Shown here: positions 32,068 to 39,498 of the stretch, in pieces
Layout of the letters: every line of letters starts with the position of its first letter
Position numbering within the stretch: the stretch's first letter is position 1
IMG/VR virus record: IMGVR_UViG_3300046522_000744
Location: 1 to 45,268 of that record
Reading direction: 5' to 3' (one strand)
Source: a virus
DNA: 45,268 nt
Notes under the pieces: generated by a model
What the model was told of the DNA's origin: nothing
Database searches by the model: none
The model's input: only the letters and a program-made list of their open reading frames with translations
Translations under genes and position numbers: made by a program

Positions 32068-32777
32068 GCGGCCTGCCTCCGTTTCCGTGAATCTGCAAAT
32101 TGAGCAATTTCGCAAACTGCACGTTCCTGCTTGAGCGGTCTGGCAGCGGCCTGCACCGCAAGCAAAGCCTCGGCATCGTTGAACGCGGCACGGACGTTGC
32201 AGCCATCGAGCATCCCGTCGGGCACCGCGCCGCGCGCGATCGCCTCCGCCTGGCTTGCAGTGATGCTGAACCTTCCGACCAACTCGCGCGCCGTTTCCGA
32301 GGCTCCTGGAGCGTCTACCGGGAGGCGCACGAAGCGGGACTCGAGGCGTCCCTTGGTCAGCGCCCGAAGCTTCGCGAATTCGTTGGTCGTCGCGATCACC
32401 GCGTGAAACTTCGGCAAGGTGTCGAGGAAGGTGAGCATCTCGCTCATCGCCGAGCTGCTCGCCTGGTCGAGTTCATCGATCCGCTTGACCGTCCACTTCG
32501 AGAAGAGATTGCCGTAGCACGCTCGCTCGTGCCATTCGCGCACCAGATCGATGCCAAGGCTCTGGCCATTGACGGTCTCGATCGCGGCCGCGACATCGCC
32601 GGTGATTTCTCGCGCGAGCTGATCGGCCAGCGTGGTCTTGCCGGTGCCGGGGTCGCCATCGAAGAGCAGTCTAATTGGAGTGCTCTTGGCAGCCACAGCC
32701 CGCGCCGCACTCAAGACGAGTGCGGCGGGGCCGAAGAGCGCCGGTATAAAATCCGGCATATTTTGGCGATCCATCAT
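32064..32777 (-). CDS. AAA+ ATPase of clamp-loader/RarA type
   Basis: 237 aa from ATG at 32777 (AGGAGG lies at a good distance; a second ATG follows directly). Walker A GDPGTGKTTLA (about residues 41-51), a Walker B-like RIDELDQASS, sensor 1 ATTNEF and the arginine-finger-like stretch LESRFVRLP (SRF) are visible. The order resembles RFC small subunit / RarA / RuvB-type AAA+ domains. Its partner is the separate MgsA/RarA C-terminal protein. Role in replication or recombination restart is inferred. Confidence 0.8.
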   Translation of the reverse strand: MMDRQNMPDFIPALFGPAALVLSAARAVAAKSTPIRLLFDGDPGTGKTTLADQLAREITGDVAAAIETVNGQSLGIDLVREWHERACYGNLFSKWTVKRIDELDQASSSAMSEMLTFLDTLPKFHAVIATTNEFAKLRALTKGRLESRFVRLPVDAPGASETARELVGRFSITASQAEAIARGAVPDGMLDGCNVRAAFNDAEALLAVQAAARPLKQERAVCEIAQFADSRKRRQAA

Positions 32778-33139
32778 GCTGCCTCCTGGGCTAACGCCAT
32801 GACGTTGACCCGACTGGAAACCGGCGCGGGCAATGCGATCGGCTTGGCCGGCGCTGCAGGCGGCGGCAATTCCGGCCGCTCCTCGGCCAGGACCATCGCC
32901 GCGAATGCGAACGCGGCCGGCGTCGCGAAGATCTCGCGCGCGATCGGATCCCACGGCGCGACCGACTTCGAGTCCGCCCCGAACCGGAAGCGGTAAGTGC
33001 CGGTGCGTTTGCAAACGTAGATCTCGCCTGCGGCCCACTGCTCGAAGGCCGGGCGCAGAACTTCCAGGTGACGCGCTGCGCGCTGCAGGCGGTTGGCCCT
33101 GGCGATTGCGATGCTGCGGATTTGAGTGAGTGCGTTCAT
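32774..33139 (-). CDS. Hypothetical early protein
   Basis: 121 aa, MNALTQIRSIAIARANRLQRAARHLEVLRPAFEQW.., Ala/Pro-rich. It overlaps the AAA+ gene start by 4 nt. A central YVCKRTGTYRFRFGAD looks beta-like; the C-terminal half is a low-complexity Ala/Pro region. Translational coupling to the AAA+ gene is likely. Unknown function. Confidence 0.55.
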   Translation of the reverse strand: MNALTQIRSIAIARANRLQRAARHLEVLRPAFEQWAAGEIYVCKRTGTYRFRFGADSKSVAPWDPIAREIFATPAAFAFAAMVLAEERPELPPPAAPAKPIALPAPVSSRVNVMALAQEAA

Positions 33140-33168
33140 CGTTGGTTTCTCCAGTTCGAGGTTGCGAC

Positions 33169-34137
33169 TCAGGCGGTGAGCAGGGACACAGCCCGGCTTT
33201 TGATCTCAGCTCCGCTGCCAAAGAGCGTGCTGGCGAAACGCGTCTCGGTCGCGTCGCCGAGCTGCGTCTTGCCATAGGTGCGGTGGTGATCGACGAACTC
33301 CGTCACGGCGTTGAGCGCGTCCCATTTCGTGCGGCCGTGGTTGCCAGCGCCGCGCGTGAATAACGAGGCGATCTCTCCCCTCGCCTTCTCCGTGCGCGGG
33401 CTCTTCTCGCCGTCGCGGATCGGCAGGAGCTCTTCCGTGAAGTGCTGCATTTCACTGCGGGCAAACGGAGCCTTCGCCAATTCGCCAATGAGCAAGCCGA
33501 GCTGATCGAAGTAGCCGTAACTGATCTTGAGCGCGCGCTGCGCTTCGGCGACGCGCGCCTTGTAATTTCCGCGGTGGAGAATGCTGATCGTGTGCTGCGC
33601 GTTGCTCAGCGCAATGGAGAGAGTGTTCTGGCAAACGACGCGCGTGGTGACGTGCATCATCTTCAACGTGCTCGAGCCATCGTGCGACGTGACGAGGAGG
33701 ATGTTGCGTTCGAGTTCGTCGCCCTCGATGAAGAGCGCCTTGGGCAACCTGGCCATGATCCACACCCGACGGCCGCCGTGCAGCGCACCGGCCGTATCAT
33801 AGACCGCCTGGCCCTCGCCGACCACCGCGTCGAAGAACTCGAAGGCCTCGGCGTTCTGGATGGGATGATAGCTGTCCTTCATGATGGACAGCACGGCGCC
33901 AGTGTCCTCGCGCGCGATGGCTTTGTGCCCTGGGACGGCCGCGTAACGAGCGCCGCCGTTGCTCCAGGTGAAGACTTCGTTTTGCACAACCCGCCAATCG
34001 AGGTGCGCGGCGCGGAGTGCGTCGCGCGAGTTGAGCATGCCTTCGACCACTGTGCCGAGGCCGTGCCAGGGATTGATGCCGCGGCCGCTGAACATTTCTG
34101 CGCGGCCTTCCTTTGTGATGCTGAGTGCGTGTGACAT
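33169..34137 (-). CDS. DUF932 / phage-plasmid TIGR03299-type protein
   Basis: 322 aa from ATG at 34137 (a longer frame upstream is open but unlikely). The opening with NPWHGLGTVVEGMLNSRDALRAAHLDWRVVQNEVF (key: PWHGLGT, W.V) and IQNAEAFEFFDAVVGEG, LLVTSHDGSSTLKMMHVTTRVVCQNTLSIAL, GKTQLGDATETRFASTLFGSGAEIKSRA match the DUF932 family common on phages and plasmids. Function of the family is unknown. Upstream is a 172-nt region with a hairpin. Confidence 0.8.
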   Translation of the reverse strand: MSHALSITKEGRAEMFSGRGINPWHGLGTVVEGMLNSRDALRAAHLDWRVVQNEVFTWSNGGARYAAVPGHKAIAREDTGAVLSIMKDSYHPIQNAEAFEFFDAVVGEGQAVYDTAGALHGGRRVWIMARLPKALFIEGDELERNILLVTSHDGSSTLKMMHVTTRVVCQNTLSIALSNAQHTISILHRGNYKARVAEAQRALKISYGYFDQLGLLIGELAKAPFARSEMQHFTEELLPIRDGEKSPRTEKARGEIASLFTRGAGNHGRTKWDALNAVTEFVDHHRTYGKTQLGDATETRFASTLFGSGAEIKSRAVSLLTA

Positions 34138-34183
34138 GTTACTAAGTGGGCTGTTTGGTCGGTTGCCCTCTTCCGGTTTGGTT

Positions 34184-34215
34184 ATTGCCCGGCGAGAACT
34201 GCCCCGCCGGACAAT
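34184..34215. other. Inverted repeat in the leader of the DUF932 gene
   Basis: ATTGCCCGGC (34184-34193) and GCCGGACAAT (34206-34215) pair with one G-T-type mismatch around a 12-nt loop. It lies in the 172-nt gap (34138-34309), the largest in the left half of the early region. Nothing else supported is seen there. It could be a terminator for the gene to its right or an operator; no T-run is seen on the leftward strand. Confidence 0.4.
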
Positions 34216-34309
34216 GGGAGCTTCGTCACCGCACTTCGTGACGTCGCGCGAAACCAATCGTGCAGAAACTTTTCCTCACACCAGCAGGGCCGATGCTGGC
34301 AAGCCGCCG

Positions 34310-34675
34310 CTATTCCTCGGCCTGGTCACCGATGTCGCCCACTCCTGCAGGCGGACGCGTGGCGAAACGAAAGCGCAGCTCCGGGGAGTCAGAAGCATGG
34401 TGCTCCTGCTGCCAGCGCGCGTAGTCCTCGACCGTCAATCGGACACTGATGATCTTCGCGCCACGCTTGCGCAGCGAAATGATGACCGCTTTCGCCATGC
34501 GCTGTTGAAAGAGGAGCTTCCGACGCGGAAAGAAAAATCGGCTCGTTTCCTCATCGGTGAACTTTGCAACACGAACGGCCTGGCCGCGCAAATCTTTCAC
34601 GCCGGCAGCCGGTGCCGGAGGCAGCTCCCACGAAGGAAGCCACGCTTCAGCAGCGGCGGCGACGGTTTCATTCAC
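34310..34675 (-). CDS. Hypothetical early protein
   Basis: 121 aa from GTG at 34675 (MNETVAAAAEAWLPSW). A central basic region GRAKFTDEETSRFFFPRRKLLFQQRM and IISLRKRGAKIISVRLTVEDYARWQ look like an alpha/beta fold; ends DQAEE. No family recognised. It is 40 nt downstream of the next small gene. Confidence 0.5.
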   Translation of the reverse strand: MNETVAAAAEAWLPSWELPPAPAAGVKDLRGQAVRVAKFTDEETSRFFFPRRKLLFQQRMAKAVIISLRKRGAKIISVRLTVEDYARWQQEHHASDSPELRFRFATRPPAGVGDIGDQAEE

Positions 34676-34714
34676 GAGGCGCTTCTGCCGCGCCCCGCGG
34701 AAAATTTCAAGCGG

Positions 34715-34915
34715 TCACTCCACCTCAGGCACAAAGCCGATTCCACCACCGAGATCCCGCCATCGCTCCGTGCGGTTCCGCGACTTTGCGCGAAGTAGCA
34801 CCTGGACGACGCCTGTTTCCAGGATGGTGACTTTCGTGATCTCGTCGATGGTTCCGTCTCGGAAATAACGAACGAGCAGTGCGTCTGGCAGAGCCAGCGC
34901 TTTTTTGTTGGCCAT
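34715..34915 (-). CDS. Small hypothetical protein
   Basis: 66 aa, ATG at 34915. A basic, beta-rich small protein (KVTILETGVVQVLLRAKSRNRTERW). Flanked by other small early genes. No family recognised. Confidence 0.5.
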   Translation of the reverse strand: MANKKALALPDALLVRYFRDGTIDEITKVTILETGVVQVLLRAKSRNRTERWRDLGGGIGFVPEVE

Positions 34916-34963
34916 AGTTGGGTTGCGTTTTGGCCGGGTGCATCCCCCGGGTTGTTGGTTGAG

Positions 34964-35155
34964 TTACTCAGGCGGCGACGCTGGTGTCGTCGGCCCTCGA
35001 AATTTCTTCAGCTCTACAAACATCTCCTCTCCTCTGAGCTTGCCGACGATCGGCATAATCGCAGCGGGAAGCCATCCAGGACGCTCCTCGGCAAGAACAA
35101 CCAATGCCATCAGCAGGAGCTGGCGTTGGCCTTCTTCCAGTTCGATGGTCATCAT
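34964..35155 (-). CDS. Small hypothetical protein
   Basis: 63 aa, ATG at 35155 overlapping the next gene upstream by 4 nt. The N-terminal helix (EEGQRQLLLMALVVLAEERPGWLPAAI) is followed by a short basic region. Possibly a small regulatory or scaffold protein; no family recognised. Confidence 0.5.
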   Translation of the reverse strand: MMTIELEEGQRQLLLMALVVLAEERPGWLPAAIMPIVGKLRGEEMFVELKKFRGPTTPASPPE

Positions 35156-35418
35156 CCGTGAACCTTTCCGATCAGCCCCGCTAGGATCGCTTTCTTTCCC
35201 TCGCTGCGGTCCGACCGCACCATTGCCTTGCGCAGCTTCTTCATCGCGCGGCGCTCCAGAAAGTAGATGTCCTGGTGACGCACCTGGCCAGTGCCGTATC
35301 CTTCGTCGTTCAGCGCATTCACCACATCGGCAATCTGATCGAGCGTCACGCGTTGGTCAGGCTCGCGGACGGTCTCGATCAGTTCGAGGGCAAGGTCGAT
35401 GGCGGTGCCACGGATCAT
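35152..35418 (-). CDS. Small sigma-70-region-4-like protein
   Basis: 88 aa from ATG at 35418. The pattern VTLDQIADVVNALNDEGYGTGQVRHQDIYFLERRAMKKLRKAM ends with LERRAMKKLRKAM, resembling the region-4 helix IE.RAL.KLR of sigma-70 factors. No other sigma region is present, so a DNA-binding regulator that borrows the fold, rather than a working sigma factor, is more likely. Overlaps the previous gene by 4 nt. Confidence 0.4.
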   Translation of the reverse strand: MIRGTAIDLALELIETVREPDQRVTLDQIADVVNALNDEGYGTGQVRHQDIYFLERRAMKKLRKAMVRSDRSEGKKAILAGLIGKVHG

Positions 35419-35441
35419 GGTTCGCGTCGGTAGCAGGATGG

Positions 35442-35612
35442 TTAAAAATTTGCGGTACTCCTGGGACGTAAACCTTCGTGGGAGGGATAGCCTTGTTCGC
35501 GCTCGTACTGCTCCATTCGCGCGGATTCTTCTTCGTTGGTTTCGGCTGGCTCGCATCCGCCGAACAAGGTTAGGAACGCGACAGCGAGGGCGGCTGTAAG
35601 GAATTGTTTCAT
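35442..35612 (-). CDS. Small phage lipoprotein
   Basis: 56 aa from ATG at 35612. MKQFLTAALAVAFLTLFGGC is an N-terminal signal with a lipobox LFGGC at residues 16-20, giving a mature, acidic 37-aa lipoprotein. It lies beside the DNA-modification-like genes, on the same strand. Small prophage lipoproteins often act in superinfection exclusion or as lysogenic-conversion genes. An Rz1-like lysis role is also possible, but no partner is visible. Confidence 0.6.
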   Translation of the reverse strand: MKQFLTAALAVAFLTLFGGCEPAETNEEESARMEQYEREQGYPSHEGLRPRSTANF

Positions 35613-35617
35613 GGGTA

Positions 35618-36367
35618 TCAGAACGGCAGGTTTATCGTGATCTTCTGCACGCCGGCGTAATCGCGTTTGCGCGTTCCGCTGTGGCCACCGAAGCGAAAGA
35701 TGTCGCCCCACTTCCGCTGCAGCAGCGCGACATCGCGCTTCTCGGTGGCACCGGTTCGGAAGGCTGCTTGCCCTCCCCTGCCGGTGAACGTCTCGCGCTG
35801 GCAGAACGTGTAGCGGCAATCCTTCACGCAGAACCGGTGCTTGTGTGCGTTGGCGGCGGCGATATCGAAATCGTTCTTCGCGACGATGCGTTCGTCGAAG
35901 CGCAGGCCGTGGCCGCGCATGAAGCCCATCGCGCAGCCGTTGATGTAGCCGGTGAGCATGAACGGCTTCAGGCCCGTGTAGTAGCGCAGCGCGCCGTTGC
36001 TGGCTTCCCAGCCGAAGTAGAACGCACCCATGTCACGAGCCAGGCGCGCGGTGTTCGTGATGATCGCCTCGATGAGTTCGGGATCCCGAATCGTGGCCGG
36101 CTCGCCCTTCTCAACGAAGCAGCGCTGCACATTGAGGATATCGTCGTCGATGAAAACGAGAGCGTCGGCGTTGGAGGAACTGAGCAGCAAGTTCAGCTTG
36201 GGCGTGAGACCTTTCACCTTGTCGTCGTGCGCGACGAGCCGATCACTTCCGACGACTTTGGCGTATTCTTCCCACTGACTTTGAGGCACACACACGAGGG
36301 CGTTTGGAAGCAGTTTGTGCGTGGTCATCGTCGCCGCCCTGGACATCGAGGGAATGACGATTGTCAC
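35618..36367 (-). CDS. TAGT-like GT-A glycosyltransferase (phage DNA modification candidate)
   Basis: 249 aa from GTG at 36367 (VTIVIPSMSRAATMTTHKLLPNALVCVP). The start VTIVIPSMSR and a DDD-type motif in VFIDDDI (about residues 71-78), followed by an ASNGALRYY..LKPFMLTGYINGCAMGFMRGH segment, match the GT-A glycosyltransferase family known from TET/JBP-associated (TAGT) phage enzymes. The ParB-like gene sits upstream. Such enzymes glycosylate modified bases in phage DNA; here the acceptor modification gene is not seen. Confidence 0.6.
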   Translation of the reverse strand: MTIVIPSMSRAATMTTHKLLPNALVCVPQSQWEEYAKVVGSDRLVAHDDKVKGLTPKLNLLLSSSNADALVFIDDDILNVQRCFVEKGEPATIRDPELIEAIITNTARLARDMGAFYFGWEASNGALRYYTGLKPFMLTGYINGCAMGFMRGHGLRFDERIVAKNDFDIAAANAHKHRFCVKDCRYTFCQRETFTGRGGQAAFRTGATEKRDVALLQRKWGDIFRFGGHSGTRKRDYAGVQKITINLPF

Positions 36368-37070
36368 GGAGAGACTTGAGCGCTCGATCGAGAGCGATCG
36401 CGCGTCCCAGACCAACGCCGGTTTTTTTGTACGAGCGTTCCGGGACGATCCCGAGGAGGTTTTGGAGGAAGGCATATTCGGTAGCGTTGGTGGTGAAAAT
36501 GAGGACGTAATCGTAGCTCTCGCCGAGCTTGGCGGTGATGGGGAACTCGGCTTCCGGGATGTGCGATTCAGCGAGTAGTCGCTCAAATTCCTCCGGGGTC
36601 ACGGCCGCGAACTGCAAGTCGCCGGCGTCGAGTTCGCCGAGCAACTGGTTGAGCGCGTCCTTGTCGGTCTGCGCGAGTTTGGCGAGCTGGTTGTCGGCCG
36701 CCACGTCGCGCAGCTCCTCGGCACGCGAAGCGTAGTGCTGATTCTCGATCGGCACCGACCAGCCGCGGCGCCGCGCCATCTGAACCAGACCGTTGCCCTT
36801 CGTGATGCAACCGGAGAGCGTGGACCGCACGGCACAGCGACGGAAGCCGTTGCCAGTGATGACGGTCTCGTAGCGATCGAGCTGCGCGGCCGGATGGACC
36901 TGCGGATTCTTCGAGCCTGGCTGCTCGCTCCACAGCTTCAGATCTGCGGCCGGAACGATTTCGTCGAAGAGGCAGAAGACCGGGATGTCCCCGGCGTGGC
37001 CACGGGGTTTCGGCGCGCGCTTCGAGCCGCGCGGTTTGCGCGTTTCGTGGGAAGTTCGTTTTTTGGTCAT
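36243..37070 (-). CDS. ParB-like domain protein
   Basis: 275 aa from ATG at 37070 (MTKKRTSHETRKPRG). The N-terminus is basic; the ParB-like domain runs from about residue 45: KNPQVHPAAQLDRYETVITGNGFRRCAV (key: H..AQLD), then RAEELRDVAADNQLAKLAQTDKDALNQLLGELD, matching the ADN.L pattern of ParB-type domains. Its last ~125 nt (36243-36367) overlap the glycosyltransferase gene in another frame, a long overlap. Likely partner of the glycosyltransferase. Function inferred. Confidence 0.65.
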   Translation of the reverse strand: MTKKRTSHETRKPRGSKRAPKPRGHAGDIPVFCLFDEIVPAADLKLWSEQPGSKNPQVHPAAQLDRYETVITGNGFRRCAVRSTLSGCITKGNGLVQMARRRGWSVPIENQHYASRAEELRDVAADNQLAKLAQTDKDALNQLLGELDAGDLQFAAVTPEEFERLLAESHIPEAEFPITAKLGESYDYVLIFTTNATEYAFLQNLLGIVPERSYKKTGVGLGRAIALDRALKSLRDNRHSLDVQGGDDDHAQTASKRPRVCASKSVGRIRQSRRK

Positions 37071-37164
37071 GCGTATAAAAGTGCTGGGAGTCGCCAAGAC
37101 TGCTCCCAAGGGGGGTGGGGGTAGGAGACTCCTTCCGAGGGGGGCCTCTCAGTTATGAGGATTC

Positions 37165-38301
37165 TCATGCATGCGCTGTTTGTGTGGTTTCAGGCGTCTC
37201 ATTTCCGCGCAACTTTTCGTGTTCGCGCCAGTATCGGTTGCTCAGCCAAGCCCACCGGCGCTTGATCGGCTTCTCTTTGCTGCTCCTGGTCTTGGCGAAG
37301 TCCAGCGCCAGGCGCATGGCCCGGGCATCAGCCTCCACGTCGCGTTTCCAGCGCACTGCGAAACGCGCTTCGGTGCGTTGCTGACGATCCCAGGCATCGC
37401 CTTGGTCGAACCAGGCAAACACCTGCTCGAGCAAATGCTCATCGTCGGGATTGCTCACCGCTGTTCGCTCCCTTTCTCCGGCACATGCCGACGCTCTAGC
37501 GCTAGAGCGCTCTGCTTTGGCAGAGTGGTAAGGAGGAGCGTTGGAGCGCTCTGCGCGTACGCCTGCACGCATGAAGCAACTCGGTGTTTCACCGAGTTGA
37601 GGCGTTGACCGTTCTCGGTGTTTCACCGAGTTAGCATCGTAACTCGGTGTTTCACCGAGTTGCGCCAACTCCTCCCGATGGACCATGCGTTCGAGCATTT
37701 CGACGGGCAGGTTTCGGGTTGAGGGCACGTCATCGGGGTGCATTCCCCGAGCTTGCAAGAGACGCTCAATGTCACGTCTCCTATCGTCGCCGCGCAGCCC
37801 CGCCGGCGCTGGAGCCGTATCGCCCTCCCCGGCGGCGTTCTCCAGCGCCAGCGCGCGGCTTGCGGCCGCCTGTTCCGCGGACAGGGATTCGTCCGCGGTG
37901 TAGATCAGACGCTGTTGCTGGCTGCCGGGTTCGCAATTCACCCCGCCCACGTTCAACGCCCTCACTTCTGCTGTTACTCGCTCGAGTTCCCCCGCATCCA
38001 AAGTCAGCGGAGGTGTGACGAGCGTGGCATTGGGCAGAAAAATAAACCGACGTGCTCCTCTTTGCCGTCCGGACACTTGCAGCACTCCGGCTGCCGTCAA
38101 TGAATCGACGATCCTGCCCACATCGCCCACATGAATGCCGGAAAGAAAGGATAAGTGCGCGTAACGCATGGTCACGGCCATCGCTCCCCAACCGAACGAA
38201 AAATTCACGATCGCGCGCAGCACTCTTTTTTGTTGGCCGGAAAGTTCCCAGCTCTCGATCCTCTTGAGGCTCTCAGCGAGAAGAGGCAGAGCATCTCCCA
38301 C
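37165..38301 (-). CDS. Phage replication initiator-like protein (lambda O-type)
   Basis: 378 aa, ATG at 38301. The N-terminal winged-helix-like part (SGQQKRVLRAIVNFSFGWG...MRYAHLSFLSGIHVGDVGRIVDSLTAAGVLQVSGRQRGARRF) resembles the lambda-O-type replication initiator N-terminus. A 165-residue middle region is disordered and holds the coded iterons (LGETPSYDANSVKHRERSTPQLGETPSC). The C-terminus (FAWFDQGDAWDRQQRTEARFAVRWKRDVEADARAM) is helical. The origin inside the gene supports the assignment. Confidence 0.7.
   Translation of the reverse strand: MGDALPLLAESLKRIESWELSGQQKRVLRAIVNFSFGWGAMAVTMRYAHLSFLSGIHVGDVGRIVDSLTAAGVLQVSGRQRGARRFIFLPNATLVTPPLTLDAGELERVTAEVRALNVGGVNCEPGSQQQRLIYTADESLSAEQAAASRALALENAAGEGDTAPAPAGLRGDDRRRDIERLLQARGMHPDDVPSTRNLPVEMLERMVHREELAQLGETPSYDANSVKHRERSTPQLGETPSCFMRAGVRAERSNAPPYHSAKAERSSARASACAGERERTAVSNPDDEHLLEQVFAWFDQGDAWDRQQRTEARFAVRWKRDVEADARAMRLALDFAKTRSSKEKPIKRRWAWLSNRYWREHEKLRGNETPETTQTAHA
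37493..37661. other. Candidate phage replication origin: iterons and palindromes
   Basis: Inside the initiator gene. Three 21-bp palindromic iterons AACTCGGTGTTTCACCGAGTT occur at 37578-37598, 37612-37632 (two mismatches) and 37641-37661. Left of them are a 16-bp perfect palindrome GCTCTAGCGCTAGAGC (37493-37508) and a direct repeat GAGCGCTCTGC at 37505-37515 and 37544-37554. Lambda and P2-like phages put origins inside the initiator gene, so this is the likely ori. No AT-rich unwinding stretch is obvious right beside it. Confidence 0.75.
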
Positions 38302-38561
38302 TACAGCCCTCCTTTTTTCGGTTGAAGATGAATGTCCTTGAGCGCCGCTTGGACGCGGAAGATTTCGCCGAGCGTTTCGGGAGGCAGCGTCACTAGATCG
38401 TCACCGGCCAGACGCAGACTGCCATCCTCGTTAAAGAACGACACTTCCGCGCACTGCAGGCAGATCGAAATATTCCCCTCTCGCGATTTGTTTTTGTTGT
38501 CGCCGAGCGCGGTTGCGGTGTCGCAAACATAACCGCATCCGGGGCAGGAAAAATTCGCCAT
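38301..38561 (-). CDS. Small CPxCGY zinc-ribbon-like protein
   Basis: 86 aa, ATG at 38561. MANFSCPGCGYVCDTATALG ends with CLQC further on (Cys-x2-Cys ... Cys-x2-Cys, a Zn-ribbon-like arrangement), followed by an acidic region and a helical C-terminal half. It overlaps the initiator start by one base and the upstream small ORF stop. Unknown function. Confidence 0.6.
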   Translation of the reverse strand: MANFSCPGCGYVCDTATALGDNKNKSREGNISICLQCAEVSFFNEDGSLRLAGDDLVTLPPETLGEIFRVQAALKDIHLQPKKGGL

Positions 38562-38654
38562 CTATTTTCGCCTCCACAGTGGTTGCAGCTTCATGTTCAC
38601 AAAGGTCTGCCTGAGCCTTTCTACTGCGGTAACGAGAGCTTCCCGCAACATCAT
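38562..38654 (-). CDS. Tiny chained ORF (30 aa)
   Basis: 30 aa (MMLREALVTAVERLRQTFVNMK..). Its ATG (38654) overlaps the upstream stop (ATGA) and its TAG abuts the ATG of the downstream gene, the overlap pattern seen throughout this operon. Helical and basic. Could be a real translationally coupled small protein; function unknown. Confidence 0.4.
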   Translation of the reverse strand: MMLREALVTAVERLRQTFVNMKLQPLWRRK

Positions 38655-38965
38655 GACCAAAGGTGCGCGCCAGTCGCGTAGTCGCCGCTATTGAGTTTCT
38701 CGGCGCGTTGCCGAGCTTCAACCTCACTCAGATTGCCAACATAGACGTTCGGGACGTGGCCAGGGACGCATCGCATGATTGCCCAGCGGCCAGCGATCAG
38801 CGCATGCAGAGTCGCATTTGATGACGCTTGGGTGACGACGAGATACCTCGCAATCTTTCCGTCACTCAGCAGAGACAGGCATGGGGCGGCCGGCAGATTC
38901 GCCGGGATCGAACAGTCACAGACGCACAATTGCGCGCGTGTGGGAGGCGTGGTTGGTTCAGACAT
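38651..38965 (-). CDS. Hypothetical early protein with a gapped IR at its start
   Basis: 104 aa, ATG at 38965. N-terminus MSEPTTPPTRAQLCVCDCSIP, Cys-rich; two Cys pairs (CVCDC). No family recognised. The 17-bp repeat ACTTAA-5-TTAAGT (38967-38983) ends one base before the ATG, where it could block ribosome access or act as an operator. Upstream (38966-39115) no other gene is seen. Confidence 0.5.
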   Translation of the reverse strand: MSEPTTPPTRAQLCVCDCSIPANLPAAPCLSLLSDGKIARYLVVTQASSNATLHALIAGRWAIMRCVPGHVPNVYVGNLSEVEARQRAEKLNSGDYATGAHLWS

Positions 38966-38966
38966 T

Positions 38967-38983
38967 ACTTAATGGGGTTAAGT
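38967..38983. promoter_or_regulatory. Gapped inverted repeat immediately upstream of an early gene
   Basis: ACTTAA TGGGG TTAAGT, perfect 6-bp arms with a 5-nt gap, the same geometry as the operator at the lysogeny switch but with different sequence. It overlaps the expected ribosome-binding region of the 38965 gene. Repressor operator or translational control element. Confidence 0.4.
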
Positions 38984-38993
38984 ATTGAGATGG

Positions 38994-39028
38994 GCGGCGC
39001 GCGGCGGTCAGTAAACTCCGCGCGCCGC
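38994..39028. terminator. Strong GC hairpin in the early intergenic region
   Basis: GCGGCGCGCGG (38994-39004) and CCGCGCGCCGC (39018-39028) form a perfect 11-bp stem with a 13-nt loop. It lies in the 150-nt gap before the 38965 gene. No T-tract follows on the leftward strand, so attenuation or processing is more likely than simple termination. A second small repeat GCGAGG/CCTCGC lies at about 39080-39096. Confidence 0.5.
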
Positions 39029-39115
39029 AATTGGCTGGTTCCGCACATCTCTCGCAGGCGGATTTGCGTTCATAGGCTGGCGAGGCCCTGCCTCGCGATT
39101 GTTCGTTCCCACGGC

Positions 39116-39178
39116 CTAAGTGGTCAGCACCCCCTTTCTATTTTCGCTTTCCTCTCTAGGAAATTGGGCGGTTTTCAT
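39116..39178 (-). CDS. Tiny chained ORF (20 aa)
   Basis: 20 aa (MKTAQFPREESENRKGVLTT), ATG at 39178 overlapping the upstream stop (ATGA), stop TAG at 39116-39118. Basic/acidic mix. Could be a real small protein or a leader peptide in front of the hairpin region; weak evidence. Confidence 0.3.
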   Translation of the reverse strand: MKTAQFPREESENRKGVLTT

Positions 39179-39498
39179 GGGTTGAAATGTTCGCGGCTCG
39201 GATCGCCGTGCGGCCGGCGCCGACCGCTCGGGATGTGGCGATGCCAGCCACTGGGTTCAGTCCCCTGCTCGCCGTCCCATGCTTCAAAAGCGCGGAGGGC
39301 ATCAAAGGCGCTTTCGTAACACCACCGCTGATCATAACATTCCTCATCCCGACCAAGCAGGATCGCCCAGGTGTAGATGAACGGGCAGATCGCGATGTAG
39401 TGGCTTCCGTCCGGGCTCAGCTTCACTTCGGGGAAATAGCACAACGCCTCGCGGATCGTGGCGAGATCGAGCACCGGTGCTGCTAGGTCTGCGATCAT
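39175..39498 (-). CDS. Hypothetical early protein
   Basis: 107 aa, ATG at 39498 overlapping the next gene by 4 nt. MIADLAAPVLDLATIREALCYFPEVKL, several Trp and Cys residues (CPFIYTWAIL, CYDQRWCYES). A repeat of the 'start at 4 nt overlap' arrangement. Not recognised. Confidence 0.55.
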   Translation of the reverse strand: MIADLAAPVLDLATIREALCYFPEVKLSPDGSHYIAICPFIYTWAILLGRDEECYDQRWCYESAFDALRAFEAWDGEQGTEPSGWHRHIPSGRRRPHGDPSREHFNP

